Assembly (NCBI GenBank): GCA_917880885.1
Contig: OU862927.1
Location: forward strand, 36,297,571 to 36,361,570
DNA length: 64,000 nt
Direction of reading: 5' to 3'
Origin: Limnephilus marmoratus
Taxonomy: Eukaryota; Arthropoda; Insecta; Trichoptera; Limnephilidae
Notes under the pieces: generated by a model
What the model was told of the DNA's origin: nothing
The model's input: the letters and a program-made list of their open reading frames with translations, nothing else
The model's database searches: none
Position numbers and translations under genes: made by a program
Shown: in pieces, positions 16,801-31,643 of the stretch
Layout of the letters: every line of letters begins with the position of its first letter
How positions within the stretch are numbered: position 1 is the first letter of the stretch

Positions 16801-19800
16801 CAAATACAGTTGGTTAAATATCTTAGAGTCGGTCCAGTGGCGGACTAAGCCCATCAGAGGTCCGGGGCTGCAAAGCTGAATGATGCCCGCCTAGTTTAAA
16901 AATTTGATGTAATTTTACAAGATTTTTATTCAGTTCACAAGGGCCTCTGGTCCTGGGGGACCTCCAAAGGCTTCCGTGTTCCCTTGATCAAATCCTACAC
17001 AACACTTTAAGGCACCAGGACACCGTAAAAAAAATTATAATTTTTTTTTTCATTTTTTAAAAGGTGAATTTGTTAATAATGCTATCACCTAATGTTTCAA
17101 GGAAATTCTAAGAAAATTTAAAAAAAAGTTTTAAACAAAGAGAATTTTTTGAAAAAGATCATCGTTTTAACACTTGGGGTCGGATGTTTGAACACTTGGG
17201 GTCGGTCATAACTTTGGCCTTATGGCTTTGAACCGTCTGAAATTTTGGATTCTTACTAAGAATCATGGTCTGTACACGAATCAATAAAAAAAATCTACAA
17301 AGAGAATTTTTTTGAAAAAGATCATCGTTTTTACACTTGGGGTCGGACGTTTGAACACTTGGGGTCTGTCATAACTTTGGCCTTATGGCTTCGAACCGTC
17401 TGAAATTTTGGATTCTTACTAAGAATCATGGTCTGTACACGAATCAATAAAAAAAATCTACAAAGAGAATTTTTTTGAAAAAGATCATCGTTTTTACACT
17501 TGGGGTCGGACGTTTGAACACTTGGGGTCGGTCATAACTTTTGCCTTATGGCTTCGAACCGTCTGAAATTTTGGATTCTTACAAGGAATCATGGTCTGTA
17601 CACGAATCAATAAAAAAAATATACAAAGTGAATTTTTGTTGAAAAAGATCATCGTTTTAACACTTGGGGTCGGACGTTTGAACACTTGGGGTCGGTCATA
17701 ACTTTGGCCTTATGGCTTCGAACCGTCTGAAATTTTGGATTCTTACTAAGAATCATGGTCTGTACACGAATCATTAAAAAAAATCTACAAAGAGAATTTT
17801 TTTGAAAAAGATCATCGTTTTAACACTTGTGGTCGGACGTTTGAACACTTGGGGTCGGTCATAACTTTGGCCTTATGGCTTCGAACCGTCTGAAATTTTG
17901 GATTCTTACTAAGAATCATGGTCTGTACACGAATCAATAAAAAAATCTACAAAGAGAATTTTTTTGAAAAAGATCATCGTTTTAACACTTGGGGTCGGAC
18001 GTTTGAACACTTGGGGTCGGTCATAACTTTGGCCTTATGGCTTCGAACCGTCTGAAATTTTGGATTCTTACTAAGAATCATGGTCTGTAACAAACTAGAC
18101 AAAATATTTTAAAAAAATCAAAAAGTACATACATCAAATATCTTCTTCCAATACAGTTGGTTAAATATCTTAAGAGTCGGTCCAGTGGCGGACTAAGCCC
18201 ATCAGAGGTTAGGGGCTGCAAAGCTGAATGATGCCCGCCTAGTTTAAAAATTTGGTGTAATTTTACAAGATTTTTATTCAGTTCACAAGGGCCTCTGGTC
18301 CTGGGGGACCTCCAAAGGCTTCCGTGTTCCCTTGATCAAATCCTAAACAACACTTTAAGGCACCAGGACACCGTAAAAAAAATTATCATTTTTTTTTCAT
18401 TTTTTAAAAGGTGCATTTGTTAATAATGCTATCACCTAATGTTTCAAGGAAATTCTAAGAAAATTTAAAGAAAGTTTTAAACAAAGAGAATTTTTTTGAA
18501 AAAGATCATCGTTTTAACACTTGGGTTCGGACGTTTGAACACTTAGGGTCGGTCATAACTTTGGCCTTAAGGCTTCGAACCGTCTAAAATTTTGGATTCT
18601 TACTAAGAATCATGGTCTGTACACGAATCAAAAAAAAAATCTACAAAGAGAATTTTTTTGAAAAAGATCAACGTTTTAACACTTGGGGTCGGACGTTTGA
18701 ACACTTGGGGTCGGTCATAACTTTGGCCTTATGGCTTCGAACCGTCTGAAATTTTGGATTCTTACTAAGAATCATGGTCTGTACACGAATCCATAAAAAA
18801 AATCTCCAAAGAGAATTTTTTTGAAAAAGATCATCGTTTTAACACTTGGGGTCGGACGTTTGAACACTTGGGGTCGGTCATAACTTTGGCGTTATGGCTT
18901 CGAACCGTCTGAAATTTTGGATTCTTACAAGGAATCATGGTCTGTACACGAATCAATAAAAAAAATATACAAAGTGAATTTTTGTTGAAAAAGATCATCG
19001 TTTTAACACTTGGGGTCGGACGTTTGAACACTTGGGGTCGGTCATAACTTTGGCCTTATGGCTTCGAACCGTCTGAAATTTTGGATTCTTACTAAGAATC
19101 ATGGTCTGTACACGAATCATTAAAAAAAATCTACAAAGAGAATTTTTTTGAAAAAGATCATCGTTTTAACACTTGTGGTCGGACGTTTGAACACTTGGGG
19201 TCGGTCATAACTTTGGCCTTATGGCTTCGAACCGTCTGAAATTTTGGATTCTTACTAAGAATCATGGTCTGTACACGAATCAATAAAAAAATCTACAAAG
19301 AGAATTTTTTTGAAAAAGATCATCGTTTTAACACTTGGGGTCGGACGTTTGAACACTTGGGGTCGGTCATAACTTTGGCCTTATGGCTTCGAACCGTCTG
19401 AAATTTTGGATTCTTACTAAGAATCATGGTCTGTAACAAACTAGACAAAATATTTTAAAAAAATCAAAAAGTACATACATCAAATATCTTCTTCCAATAC
19501 AGTTGGTTAAATATCTTAAGAGTCGGTCCAGTGGCGGACTAAGCCCATCAGAGGTTAGGGGCTGCAAAGCTGAATGATGCCCGCCTAGTTTAAAAATTTG
19601 GTGTAATTTTACAAGATTTTTATTCAGTTCACAAGGGCCTCTGGTCCTGGGGGACCTCCAAAGGCTTCCGTGTTCCCTTGATCAAATCCTAAACAACACT
19701 TTAAGGCACCAGGACACCGTAAAAAAAATTATCATTTTTTTTTCATTTTTTAAAAGGTGCATTTGTTAATAATGCTATCACCTAATGTTTCAAGGAAATT

Positions 19801-22800
19801 CTAAGAAAATTTAAAGAAAGTTTTAAACAAAGAGAATTTTTTTGAAAAAGATCATCGTTTTAACACTTGGGTTCGGACGTTTGAACACTTAGGGTCGGTC
19901 ATAACTTTGGCCTTATGGCTTCGAACCGTCTGAAATTTTAGATTCTTACTAAGAATCATGGTCTGTACACGAATCATTAAAAAAAATCTACAAAGAGAAT
20001 TTTTTTGAAAAAGATCATCGTTTTAACACTTGTGGTCGGACGTTTGAACACTTGGGGTCGGTCATAACTTTGGCCTTATGGCTTCGAACCGTCTGAAATT
20101 TTGGATTCTTACTAAGAATCATGGTCTGTACACGAATCAATAAAAAAATCTACAAAGAGAATTTTTTTGAAAAAGATCATCGTTTTAACACTTGGGGTCG
20201 GACGTTTGAACACTTGGGGTCGGTCATAACTTTGGCCTTATGGCTTCGAACCGTCTGAAATTTTGGATTCTTACTAAGAATCATGGTCTGTAACAAACTA
20301 GACAAAATATTTTTAAAAAATCAAAAAGTACATACATCAAATATCTTCTTCCAATACAGTTGGTTAAATATCTTAAGAGTCGGTCCAGTGGCGGACTAAG
20401 CCCATCAGAGGTTAGGGGCTGCAAAGCTGAATGATGCCCGCCTAGTTTAAAAATTTGGTGTAATTTTACAAGATTTTTATTCAGTTCACAAGGGCCTCTG
20501 GTCCTGGGGGACCTCCAAAGGCTTCCGTGTTCCCTTGATCAAATCCTAAACAACACTTTAAGGCACCAGGACACCGTAAAAAAAATTATCATTTTTTTTT
20601 TTTTTTTTAAAAGGTGCATTTGTTAATAATGCTATCACCCAATGTTTCAAGGAAATTCTAAGAAAATTTAAAGAAAGTTTTAAACAAAGAGAATTTTTTT
20701 GAAAAAGATCATCGTTTTAACACTTGGGGTCGGACGTTTGAACACTTAGGGTCGGTCATAACTTTGGCCTTAAGGCTTCGAACCGTCTGAAATTTTGGAT
20801 TCTTACTAAGAATCATGGTCTGTACACGATTCAAAAAAAAAATCTACAAAGTGAATTTTTTTGAAAAAGATCATCGTTTTAACACTTGGGGTCGGACGTT
20901 TGAACACTTGGGGTCGGTCATAACTTTGGCCTTATGGCTTCGAACCGTCTGAAATTTTGGATTCTTACTAAGAATCATGGTCTGTAACAAACTAGACAAA
21001 ATATTTAAAAAAAATCAAAACGTACATACATCAAATATCTTCTTCAAATACAGTTGGTTAAATATCTTAGAGTCGGTCCAGTGGCGGACTAAGCCCATCA
21101 GAGGTCCGGGGCTGCAAAGCTGAATGATGCCCGCCTAGTTTAAAAATTTGATGTAATTTTACAAGATTTTTATTCAGTTCACAAGGGCCTCTGGTCCTGG
21201 GGGACCTCCAAAGGCTTCCGTGTTCCCTTGATCAAATCCTACACAACACTTTAAGGCACCAGGACACCGTAAAAAAAATTATAATTTTTTTTTTCATTTT
21301 TTAAAAGGTGAATTTGTTAATAATGCTATCACCTAATGTTTCAAGGAAATTCTAAGAAAATTTAAAAAAAAGTTTTAAACAAAGAGAATTTTTTGAAAAA
21401 GATCATCGTTTTAACACTTGGGGTCGGATGTTTGAACACTTGGGGTCGGTCATAACTTTGGCCTTATGGCTTTGAACCGTCTGAAATTTTGGATTCTTAC
21501 TAAGAATCATGGTCTGTACACGAATCAATAAAAAAAATCTACAAAGAGAATTTTTTTGAAAAAGATCATCGTTTTTACACTTGGGGTCGGACGTTTGAAC
21601 ACTTGGGGTCTGTCATAACTTTGGCCTTATGGCTTCGAACCGTCTGAAATTTTGGATTCTTACTAAGAATCATGGTCTGTACACGAATCAATAAAAAAAA
21701 TCTACAAAGAGAATTTTTTTGAAAAAGATCATCGTTTTTACACTTGGGGTCGGACGTTTGAACACTTGGGGTCGGTCATAACTTTTGCCTTATGGCTTCG
21801 AACCGTCTGAAATTTTGGATTCTTACAAGGAATCATGGTCTGTACACGAATCAATAAAAAAAATATACAAAGTGAATTTTTGTTGAAAAAGATCATCGTT
21901 TTAACACTTGGGGTCGGACGTTTGAACACTTGGGGTCGGTCATAACTTTGGCCTTATGGCTTCGAACCGTCTGAAATTTTGGATTCTTACTAAGAATCAT
22001 GGTCTGTACACGAATCATTAAAAAAAATCTACAAAGAGAATTTTTTTGAAAAAGATCATCGTTTTAACACTTGTGGTCGGACGTTTGAACACTTGGGGTC
22101 GGTCATAACTTTGGCCTTATGGCTTCGAACCGTCTGAAATTTTGGATTCTTACTAAGAATCATGGTCTGTACACGAATCAATAAAAAAATCTACAAAGAG
22201 AATTTTTTTGAAAAAGATCATCGTTTTAACACTTGGGGTCGGACGTTTGAACACTTGGGGTCGGTCATAACTTTGGCCTTATGGCTTCGAACGAAATTTT
22301 GGATTCTTACTAAGAATCATGGTCTGTAACAAACTAGACAAAATATTTTAAAAAAATCAAAAAGTACATACATCAAATATCTTCTTCCAATACAGTTGGT
22401 TAAATATCTTAAGAGTCGGTCCAGTGGCGGACTAAGCCCATCAGAGGTTAGGGGCTGCAAAGCTGAATGATGCCCGCCTAGTTTAAAAATTTGGTGTAAT
22501 TTTACAAGATTTTTATTCAGTTCACAAGGGCCTCTGGTCCTGGGGGACCTCCAAAGGCTTCCGTGTTCCCTTGATCAAATCCTAAACAACACTTTAAGGC
22601 ACCAGGACACCGTAAAAAAAATTATCATTTTTTTTTCATTTTTTAAAAGGTGCATTTGTTAATAATGCTATCACCTAATGTTTCAAGGAAATTCTAAGAA
22701 AATTTAAAGAAAGTTTTAAACAAAGAGAATTTTTTTGAAAAAGATCATCGTTTTAACACTTGGGTTCGGACGTTTGAACACTTAGGGTCGGTCATAACTT

Positions 22801-23895
22801 TGGCCTTAAGGCTTCGAACCGTCTAAAATTTTGGATTCTTACTAAGAATCATGGTCTGTACACGAATCAAAAAAAAAATCTACAAAGAGAATTTTTTTGA
22901 AAAAGATCAACGTTTTAACACTTGGGGTCGGACGTTTGAACACTTGGGGTCGGTCATAACTTTGGCCTTATGGCTTCGAACCGTCTGAAATTTTGGATTC
23001 TTACTAAGAATCATGGTCTGTACACGAATCCATAAAAAAAATCTCCAAAGAGAATTTTTTTGAAAAAGATCATCGTTTTAACACTTGGGGTCGGACGTTT
23101 GAACACTTGGGGTCGGTCATAACTTTGGCGTTATGGCTTCGAACCGTCTGAAATTTTGGATTCTTACTAAGAATCATGGTCTGTACACGAATCAATAAAA
23201 AAAATCTACAAAAAGAATTTTTTTGAAAAAGATCATCGTTTTAACATTTGGGGTCGGACGTTTGAACACTTGGGGTCGGTCATAACTTTGGCCTTATGGC
23301 TTCGAACCGTCTGAAATTTTGGATTCTTACTAGGAATCATGGTCTGTACACGAATCAATAAAAAAAATATACAAAGAGAATTTTTTTGAAAAAGATCATC
23401 GTTTTAAGAAAATTTAAAGAAAGTTTTAAACAAAGAGAATTTTTTTGAAAAAGATCATCGTTTTAACACTTGGGGTCGGACGTTTGAACACTTGGGGTCG
23501 GTCATAACTATGGCCTTAAGGCTTCGAACCGTCTGAAATTTTGGATCCTTACTAAGAATCATGGTCTGTACACGAATCAATAAAAAAAATCTACAAAGAG
23601 AATTTTTTTGAAAAAGATCATCGTTTTAACACTTGGGGTCGGACGTTTGAACACTTGGGGTCGGTCATAACTTTGGCCTTATGGCTTCGAACCGTCTGAA
23701 ATTTTGGATTCTTACTAAGAATCATGGTCTGTACACGAATCAATAAAAAAATCTACAAAGAGAATTTTTTTGAAAAAGATCATTGTTTTAACACTTGGGG
23801 TCGGACGTTTGAACACTTGGGGTCGGTCATAGCTTTGGCCTTATGGCTTCGAACCGTCTGAAATTTTGGATTCCTACTAAGAATCATGGTCTGTA
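13845..23895 (+). repeat. Array block II: 2.9-kb and 4.2-kb superunits
   Basis: 13845-16742 (intervals 1347, 857, 694) is repeated as 16743-20986 (1347, 1346, 857, 694), which contains one extra 1346-bp unit. A third copy begins at 20987 and follows the second to about 23160, then diverges. Marker variants such as GTTGAAAAAG after AATTTTT, GGGTTCGGACG and the CCAAAGAG form recur at the expected offsets. The third copy has a private 5-base loss near 22292 (GAACGAAATTTT). Confidence 0.85.
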
Positions 23896-26172
23896 ACAAA
23901 CTAGACAAAAAATTTTTTAAAAAATCAAAACGTACATACATCAAATATCTTCTTCCAATACAGTTGGTTAAATATCTTAGAGTCGGTCGAGTGGCGGACT
24001 AAGCCCATCAGAGGTCCGGGGCTGCAAAGCTGAATGATGCCCGCCTAGTTTAAAAATTTGATGTAATTTTACAAGATTTTTATTCAGTTCACAAGGGCCT
24101 CTGGTCCTGGGGGACCTCCAAAGGCTTCCGTGTTCCCTTGATCAAATCCTAAACAACACTTTAAGGCACCAGGACACCGTAAAAAAAATTATCATTTTTT
24201 TTTCATTTTTTAAAAGGTGCATTTGTTAATAATGCTCTCACCTAATGTTTCAAGGAAATTCTAAGAAAATTTAAAGAAAGTTTTAAACAAAGAGAATTTT
24301 TTTGAAAAAGATCATCGTTTTAACACTTGGGGTCGGACGTTTGAACACTTGGGGTCGGTCATAACTTTGGCCTTAAGGCTTCGAACCGTCTGAAATTTTG
24401 GATTCTTACTAAGAATCATGGTCTGTACACGAATCAAAAAAAAAATCTACAAGGAGAATTTTTTTGAAAAAGATCATCGTTTTAACACGTGGGGTTGGAC
24501 GTTTGAACACTTGGGGTCGGTCATAACTTTGGCCTTATGGCTTCGAACCGTCTGAAATTTTGGATTCTTACTAAGAATCATGGTCTGTACACGAATCCAT
24601 AAAATAAATCTACAAAGAGAATTTTTTGGAAAAAGATCATCGTTTTAACACTTGGGGTCGGACGTTTGAACACTTGGGGTCGGTCATAACTTTGGCCTTA
24701 TGGCTTCGAACCGTCTGAAATTTTGGATTCTTACTAAGAATCATGGTCTGTACACGAATCAATAAAAAAAATCTACAAAAAGAATTTTTTTGAAAAAGAT
24801 CATCGTTTTAACATTTGGGGTCGGACGTTTGAACACTTGGGGTCGGTCATAACTTTGGCCTTATGGCTTCGAACCGTCTGAAATTTTGGATTCTTACTAG
24901 GAATCATGGTCTGTACACGAATCAATAAAAAAAATATACAAAGAGAATTTTTTTGAAAAAGATCATCGTTTTAAGAAAATTTAAAGAAAGTTTTAAACAA
25001 AGAGAATTTTTTTGAAAAAGATCATCGTTTTAACACTTGGGTTCGGACGTTTGAACACTTAGGGTCGGTCATAACTTTGGCCTTAAGGCTTCGAACCGTC
25101 TAAAATTTTGGATTCTTACTAAGAATCATGGTCTGTACACGAATCAAAAAAAAAATCTACAAAGAGAATTTTTTTGAAAAAGATCAACGTTTTAACACTT
25201 GGGGTCGGACGTTTGAACACTTGGGGTCGGTCATAACTTTGGCCTTATGGCTTCGAACCGTCTGAAATTTTGGATTCTTACTAAGAATCATGGTCTGTAC
25301 ACGAATCCATAAAAAAAATCTCCAAAGAGAATTTTTTTGAAAAAGATCATCGTTTTAACACTTGGGGTCGGACGTTTGAACACTTGGGGTCGGTCATAAC
25401 TTTGGCGTTATGGCTTCGAACCGTCTGAAATTTTGGATTCTTACTAAGAATCATGGTCTGTACACGAATCAATAAAAAAAATCTACAAAAAGAATTTTTT
25501 TGAAAAAGATCATCGTTTTAACATTTGGGGTCGGACGTTTGAACACTTGGGGTCGGTCATAACTTTGGCCTTATGGCTTCGAACCGTCTGAAATTTTGGA
25601 TTCTTACTAGGAATCATGGTCTGTACACGAATCAATAAAAAAAATATACAAAGAGAATTTTTTTGAAAAAGATCATCGTTTTAAGAAAATTTAAAGAAAG
25701 TTTTAAACAAAGAGAATTTTTTTGAAAAAGATCATCGTTTTAACACTTGGGGTCGGACGTTTGAACACTTGGGGTCGGTCATAACTATGGCCTTAAGGCT
25801 TCGAACCGTCTGAAATTTTGGATCCTTACTAAGAATCATGGTCTGTACACGAATCAATAAAAAAAATCTACAAAGAGAATTTTTTTGAAAAAGATCATCG
25901 TTTTAACACTTGCGGTCGGACGTTTGAACACTTGGGGTCGGTCATAACTTTGGCCTTATGGCTTCGAACCGTCTGAAATTTTGGATTCTTACTAAGAATC
26001 ATGGTCTGTACACGAATCAATAAAAAAATCTACAAAGAGAATTTTTTTGAAAAAGATCATTGTTTTAACACTTGGGGTCGGACGTTTGAACACTTGGGGT
26101 CGGTCATAGCTTTGGCCTTATGGCTTCGAACCGTCTGAAATTTTGGATTCCTACTAAGAATCATGGTCTGTA
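23396..26172 (+). repeat. Array block III: chimeric A/B junctions
   Basis: Near 23405, 24969 and 25684, monomer A runs GATCATCGTTTTA and jumps straight into the last ~30 bases of B (AGAAAATTTAAAGAAAG), deleting the rest of B. The three junctions appear identical and so descend from one event that was then duplicated. This explains the 1567- and 2277-base intervals. Confidence 0.85.
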
Positions 26173-29100
26173 ACAAACTAGACAAAAAATTTTTTAAAAA
26201 ATCAAAACGTACATACATCAAATATCTTCTTCCAATACAGTTGGTTAAATATCTTAGAGTCGGTCGAGTGGCGGACTAAGCCCATCAGAGGTCCGGGGCT
26301 GCAAAGCTGAATGATGCCCGCCTAGTTTAAAAATTTGATGTAATTTTACAAGATTTTTATTCAGTTCACAAGGGCCTCTGGTCCTGGGGGACCTCCAAAG
26401 GCTTCCGTGTTCCCTTGATCAAATCCTAAACAACACTTTAAGGCACCAGGACACCGTAAAAAAAATTATCATTTTTTTTTCATTTTTTAAAAGGTGCATT
26501 TGTTAATAATGCTCTCACCTAATGTTTCAAGGAAATTCTAAGAAAATTTAAAGAAAGTTTTAAACAAAGAGAATTTTTTTGAAAAAGATCATCGTTTTAA
26601 CACTTGGGGTCGGACGTTTGAACACTTGGGGTCGGTCATAACTTTGGCCTTAAGGCTTCGAACCGTCTGAAATTTTGGATTCTTACTAAGAATCATGGTC
26701 TGTACACGAATCAAAAAAAAAATCTACAAGGAGAATTTTTTTGAAAAAGATCATCGTTTTAACACGTGGGGTTGGACGTTTGAACACTTGGGGTCGGTCA
26801 TAACTTTGGCCTTATGGCTTCGAACCGTCTGAAATTTTGGATTCTTACTAAGAATCATGGTCTGTACACGAATCCATAAAATAAATCTACAAAGAGAATT
26901 TTTTGGAAAAAGATCATCGTTTTAACACTTGGGGTCGGACGTTTGAACACTTGGGGTCGGTCATAACTTTGGCCTTATGGCTTCGAACCGTCTGAAATTT
27001 TGGATTCTTACTAAGAATCATGGTCTGTACACGAATCAATAAAAAAAATCTACAAACAGAATTTTTTTGAAAAAGATCATCGTTTTAACACTTGGGGTCG
27101 GACGTTTGAACACTTGGGGTCGGTCATAACTTTGGCCTTATGGCTTCGAACCGTCTGAAATTTTGGATTCTTTCTAAGAATCATGGTCTGTAACAAACTA
27201 GACAAAATATTTTAAAAAAATCAAAACGTACATACATCAAATATCTTCTTCCAATACAGTTGGTTAAATATCTTAGAGTCGGTCCAGTGGCGGACTAAGC
27301 CCATCAGAGGTCCGGGGCTGCAAAGCTGAATGATGCCCACTCCCCCTAGTTTAAAAATTTGATGTAATTTTGCAAGATTTTTATTCGGTTCACAAGGGCC
27401 TCTGGTCCTGGGGGACCTCCAAAGGCTTCCGTGTTCCCTTGATCAAATCCTAAACAACACTTTAAGGCACCAGGACACCTTAAAAAAAATTATAATTTTT
27501 TTCATTTTTTAAAAGGTGCATTGGTTAATAATGCTATCACCTAATGTTTCAAGGAAATTCTAAGAAAATTTAAAGAAAGTTTTAAAAAAAGAGATTTTTT
27601 TTTAAAAAGATCATCGTTTTAACACTTGGGGTCGGACGTTTGTACACTTGGGGTCGGTCATAACTTTGGCCTTATGGCTTCGAACCGTCTGAAATTTTGG
27701 ATCCTTACTAAGAATCATGGTCTGTACACGAATCAATAAAAAAAATCTACAAAGAGAATTTTTTTGAAAAAGATCATCGTTTTAACACTTGCGGTCGGAC
27801 GTTTGAACACTTGGGGTCGGTCATAACTTTGGCCTTATGGCTTCGAACCGTTTGAAATTTTGGATTCTTACTAAGAATCATGGTCTGTAACAAACTAGAC
27901 AAAATATTTTTAAAAAATCAAGAAGTACATACATCAAATATCTTCTTCCAATACAGTTGGTTAAATATCTTAAGAGTCGGTCCAGTGGCGGACTAAGCCC
28001 ATCAGAGGTCCGGGGCTGCAAAGCTGAATGATGCCCGCCTAGTTTAAAAATTTGATGTTATTTTACAAGATTTTTATTCAGTTCACAAGGGCCTCTGGTC
28101 CTGGGGGACCTCCAAAGGCTTCCGTGTTCCCTTGATCAAATCCTTAACAACACTTTAAGGCACCAGGACACCGTTAAAAAAATTATCATTTTTTTTCATT
28201 TTTTATAAGGTGCATTTGTTAATAATGCTATCACCTAATGTTTCAAGGAAATTCTAAGAAAATTTAAAGAAAGTTTTAAACAAAGAGAATTTTTTTGAAA
28301 ACGATCATCGTTTTAACACTTGGAGTCGGACGTTTGAACACTTGGGGTCGGTCATAACTTTGGCCTTATGGCTTCGAACCGTCGGAAATTTTGGATTCTT
28401 ACTAAGAATCATGGTCTGTACACGAATCAATAAAAAAAATCTACAAAGAGAATTTTTTTGAAAAAGATCATCGTTTTAACACTTGGGGTCGGACGTTTGA
28501 ACACTTGGGGTCGGTCATAACTATGGCCTTAAGGCTTCGAACCGTCTGAAATTTTGGATCCTTACTAAGAATCATGGTCTGTACACGAATCAATAAAAAA
28601 AATCTACAAAGAGAATTTTTTTGAAAAAGATCATCGTTTTAACACTTGCGGTCGGACGTTTGAACACTTGGGGTCGGTCATAACTTTGGCCTTATGGCTT
28701 CGAACCGTCTGAAATTTTGGATTCTTACTAAGAATCATGGTCTGTACACGAATCAATAAAAAAATCTACAAAGAGAATTTTTTTGAAAAAGATCATTGTT
28801 TTAACACTTGGGGTCGGACGTTTGAACACTTGGGGTCGGTCATAGCTTTGGCCTTATGGCTTCGAACCGTCTGAAATTTTGGATTCCTACTAAGAATCAT
28901 GGTCTGTAACAAACTAGACAAAAAATTTTTTAAAAAATCAAAACGTACATACATCAAATATCTTCTTCCAATACAGTTGGTTAAATATCTTAGAGTCGGT
29001 CGAGTGGCGGACTAAGCCCATCAGAGGTCCGGGGCTGCAAAGCTGAATGATGCCCGCCTAGTTTAAAAATTTGATGTAATTTTACAAGATTTTTATTCAG

Positions 29101-31643
29101 TTCACAAGGGCCTCTGGTCCTGGGGGACCTCCAAAGGCTTCCGTGTTCCCTTGATCAAATCCTAAACAACACTTTAAGGCACCAGGACACCGTAAAAAAA
29201 ATTATCATTTTTTTTTCATTTTTTAAAAGGTGCATTTGTTAATAATGCTCTCACCTAATGTTTCAAGGAAATTCTAAGAAAATTTAAAGAAAGTTTTAAA
29301 CAAAGAGAATTTTTTTGAAAAAGATCATCGTTTTAACACTTGGGGTCGGACGTTTGAACACTTGGGGTCGGTCATAACTTTGGCCTTAAGGCTTCGAACC
29401 GTCTGAAATTTTGGATTCTTACTAAGAATCATGGTCTGTACACGAATCAAAAAAAAAATCTACAAGGAGAATTTTTTTGAAAAAGATCATCGTTTTAACA
29501 CGTGGGGTTGGACGTTTGAACACTTGGGGTCGGTCATAACTTTGGCCTTATGGCTTCGAACCGTCTGAAATTTTGGATTCTTACTAAGAATCATGGTCTG
29601 TACACGAATCCATAAAATAAATCTACAAAGAGAATTTTTTGGAAAAAGATCATCGTTTTAACACTTGGGGTCGGACGTTTGAACACTTGGGGTCGGTCAT
29701 AACTTTGGCCTTATGGCTTCGAACCGTCTGAAATTTTGGATTCTTACTAAGAATCATGGTCTGTACACGAATCAATAAAAAAAATCTACAAACAGAATTT
29801 TTTTGAAAAAGATCATCGTTTTAACACTTGGGGTCGGACGTTTGAACACTTGGGGTCGGTCATAACTTTGGCCTTATGGCTTCGAACCGTCTGAAATTTT
29901 GGATTCTTACTAAGAATCATGGTCTGTAACAAACTAGACAAAATATTTTAAAAAAATCAAAACGTACATACATCAAATATCTTCTTCCAATACAGTTGGT
30001 TAAATATCTTAGAGTCGGTCCAGTGGCGGACTAAGCCCATCAGAGGTCCGGGGCTGCAAAGCTGAATGATGCCCACTCCCCCTAGTTTAAAAATTTGATG
30101 TAATTTTGCAAGATTTTTATTCGGTTCACAAGGGCCTCTGGTCCTGGGGGACCTCCAAAGGCTTCCGTGTTCCCTTGATCAAATCCTAAACAACACTTTA
30201 AGGCACCAGGACACCTTAAAAAAAATTATAATTTTTTTCATTTTTTAAAAGGTGCATTGGTTAATAATGCTATCACCTAATGTTTCAAGGAAATTCTAAG
30301 AAAATTTAAAGAAAGTTTTAAAAAAAGAGATTTTTTTTTAAAAAGATCATCGTTTTAACACTTGGGGTCGGACGTTTGTACACTTGGGGTCGGTCATAAC
30401 TTTGGCCTTATGGCTTCGAACCGTCTGAAATTTTGGATCCTTACTAAGAATCATGGTCTGTACACGAATCAATAAAAAAAATCTACAAAGAGAATTTTTT
30501 TGAAAAAGATCATCGTTTTAACACTTGCGGTCGGACGTTTGAACACTTGGGGTCGGTCATAACTTTGGCCTTATGGCTTCGAACCGTTTGAAATTTTGGA
30601 TTCTTACTAAGAATCATGGTCTGTAACAAACTAGACAAAATATTTTTAAAAAATCAAGAAGTACATACATCAAATATCTTCTTCCAATACAGTTGGTTAA
30701 ATATCTTAAGAGTCGGTCCAGTGGCGGACTAAGCCCATCAGAGGTCCGGGGCTGCAAAGCTGAATGATGCCCGCCTAGTTTAAAAATTTGATGTTATTTT
30801 ACAAGATTTTTATTCAGTTCACAAGGGCCTCTGGTCCTGGGGGACCTCCAAAGGCTTCCGTGTTCCCTTGATCAAATCCTTAACAACACTTTAAGGCACC
30901 AGGACAGAGTTAAAAAAATTATCATTTTTTTTCATTTTTTAAAAGGTGCATTTGTTAATAATGCTATCACCTAATGTTTCAAGGAAATTCTAAGAAAATT
31001 TAAAGAAAGTTTTAAACAAAGAGAATTTTTTTGAAAACGATCATCGTTTTAACACTTGGAGTCGGACGTTTGAACACTTGGGGTCGGTCATAACTTTGGC
31101 CTTATGGCTTCGAACCGTCGGAAATTTTGGATTCTTACTAAGAATCATGGTCTGTACACGAATCAATAAAAAAAATCTACAAAGAGAATTTTTTTGAAAA
31201 AGATCATCGTTTTAACACTTGGGGTCGGACGTTTGAACACTTGGGGTCGGTCATAACTTTGGCCTTATGGCTTCGAACCGTCTGAAATTTTGGATTCTTA
31301 CTAAGAATCATGGTCTGTACACGAATCAATAAAAAAAATCTACAAAGAGAATTTTTTTGAAAAAGATCATCATTTTAACACTTGGGGTCGGACGTTTGAA
31401 CACTTGGGGTCGGTCATTACTTTGGCCTTATGGCTTCAAACCGTCTGAATTTTTGGATTCTTACTAAGAATCATGGTCTGTACACGAATCAATAAAAAAA
31501 TCTACAAAGAAATTTTTTTTGAAAAAATCATCGTTTTAACACTTGGGGTCGGACGTTTGAACACTTGGGGTCGGTCATAACTTTGGCCTTATGGCTTCGA
31601 ACCGTCTGAAATTTTGGATTCGTACTAAGAATCATGGTCTGTA
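26173..31643 (+). repeat. Array block IV: tandem 2.74-kb duplication
   Basis: 26173-28908 and 28909-31643 have the same interval series (1020, 697, 1019 against 1020, 697, 1018) and share private variants: GTCGAGTGGCGG, an AAAAAATTTTTT B start, ACTCCCCCTAG, and GTACACTTGGGG near 27641/30378. Few differences are seen, for example ACACCGTT near 28170 against ACAGAGTT near 30903. The ACTCCCC B subtype first appears here (about 27330). Confidence 0.88.
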
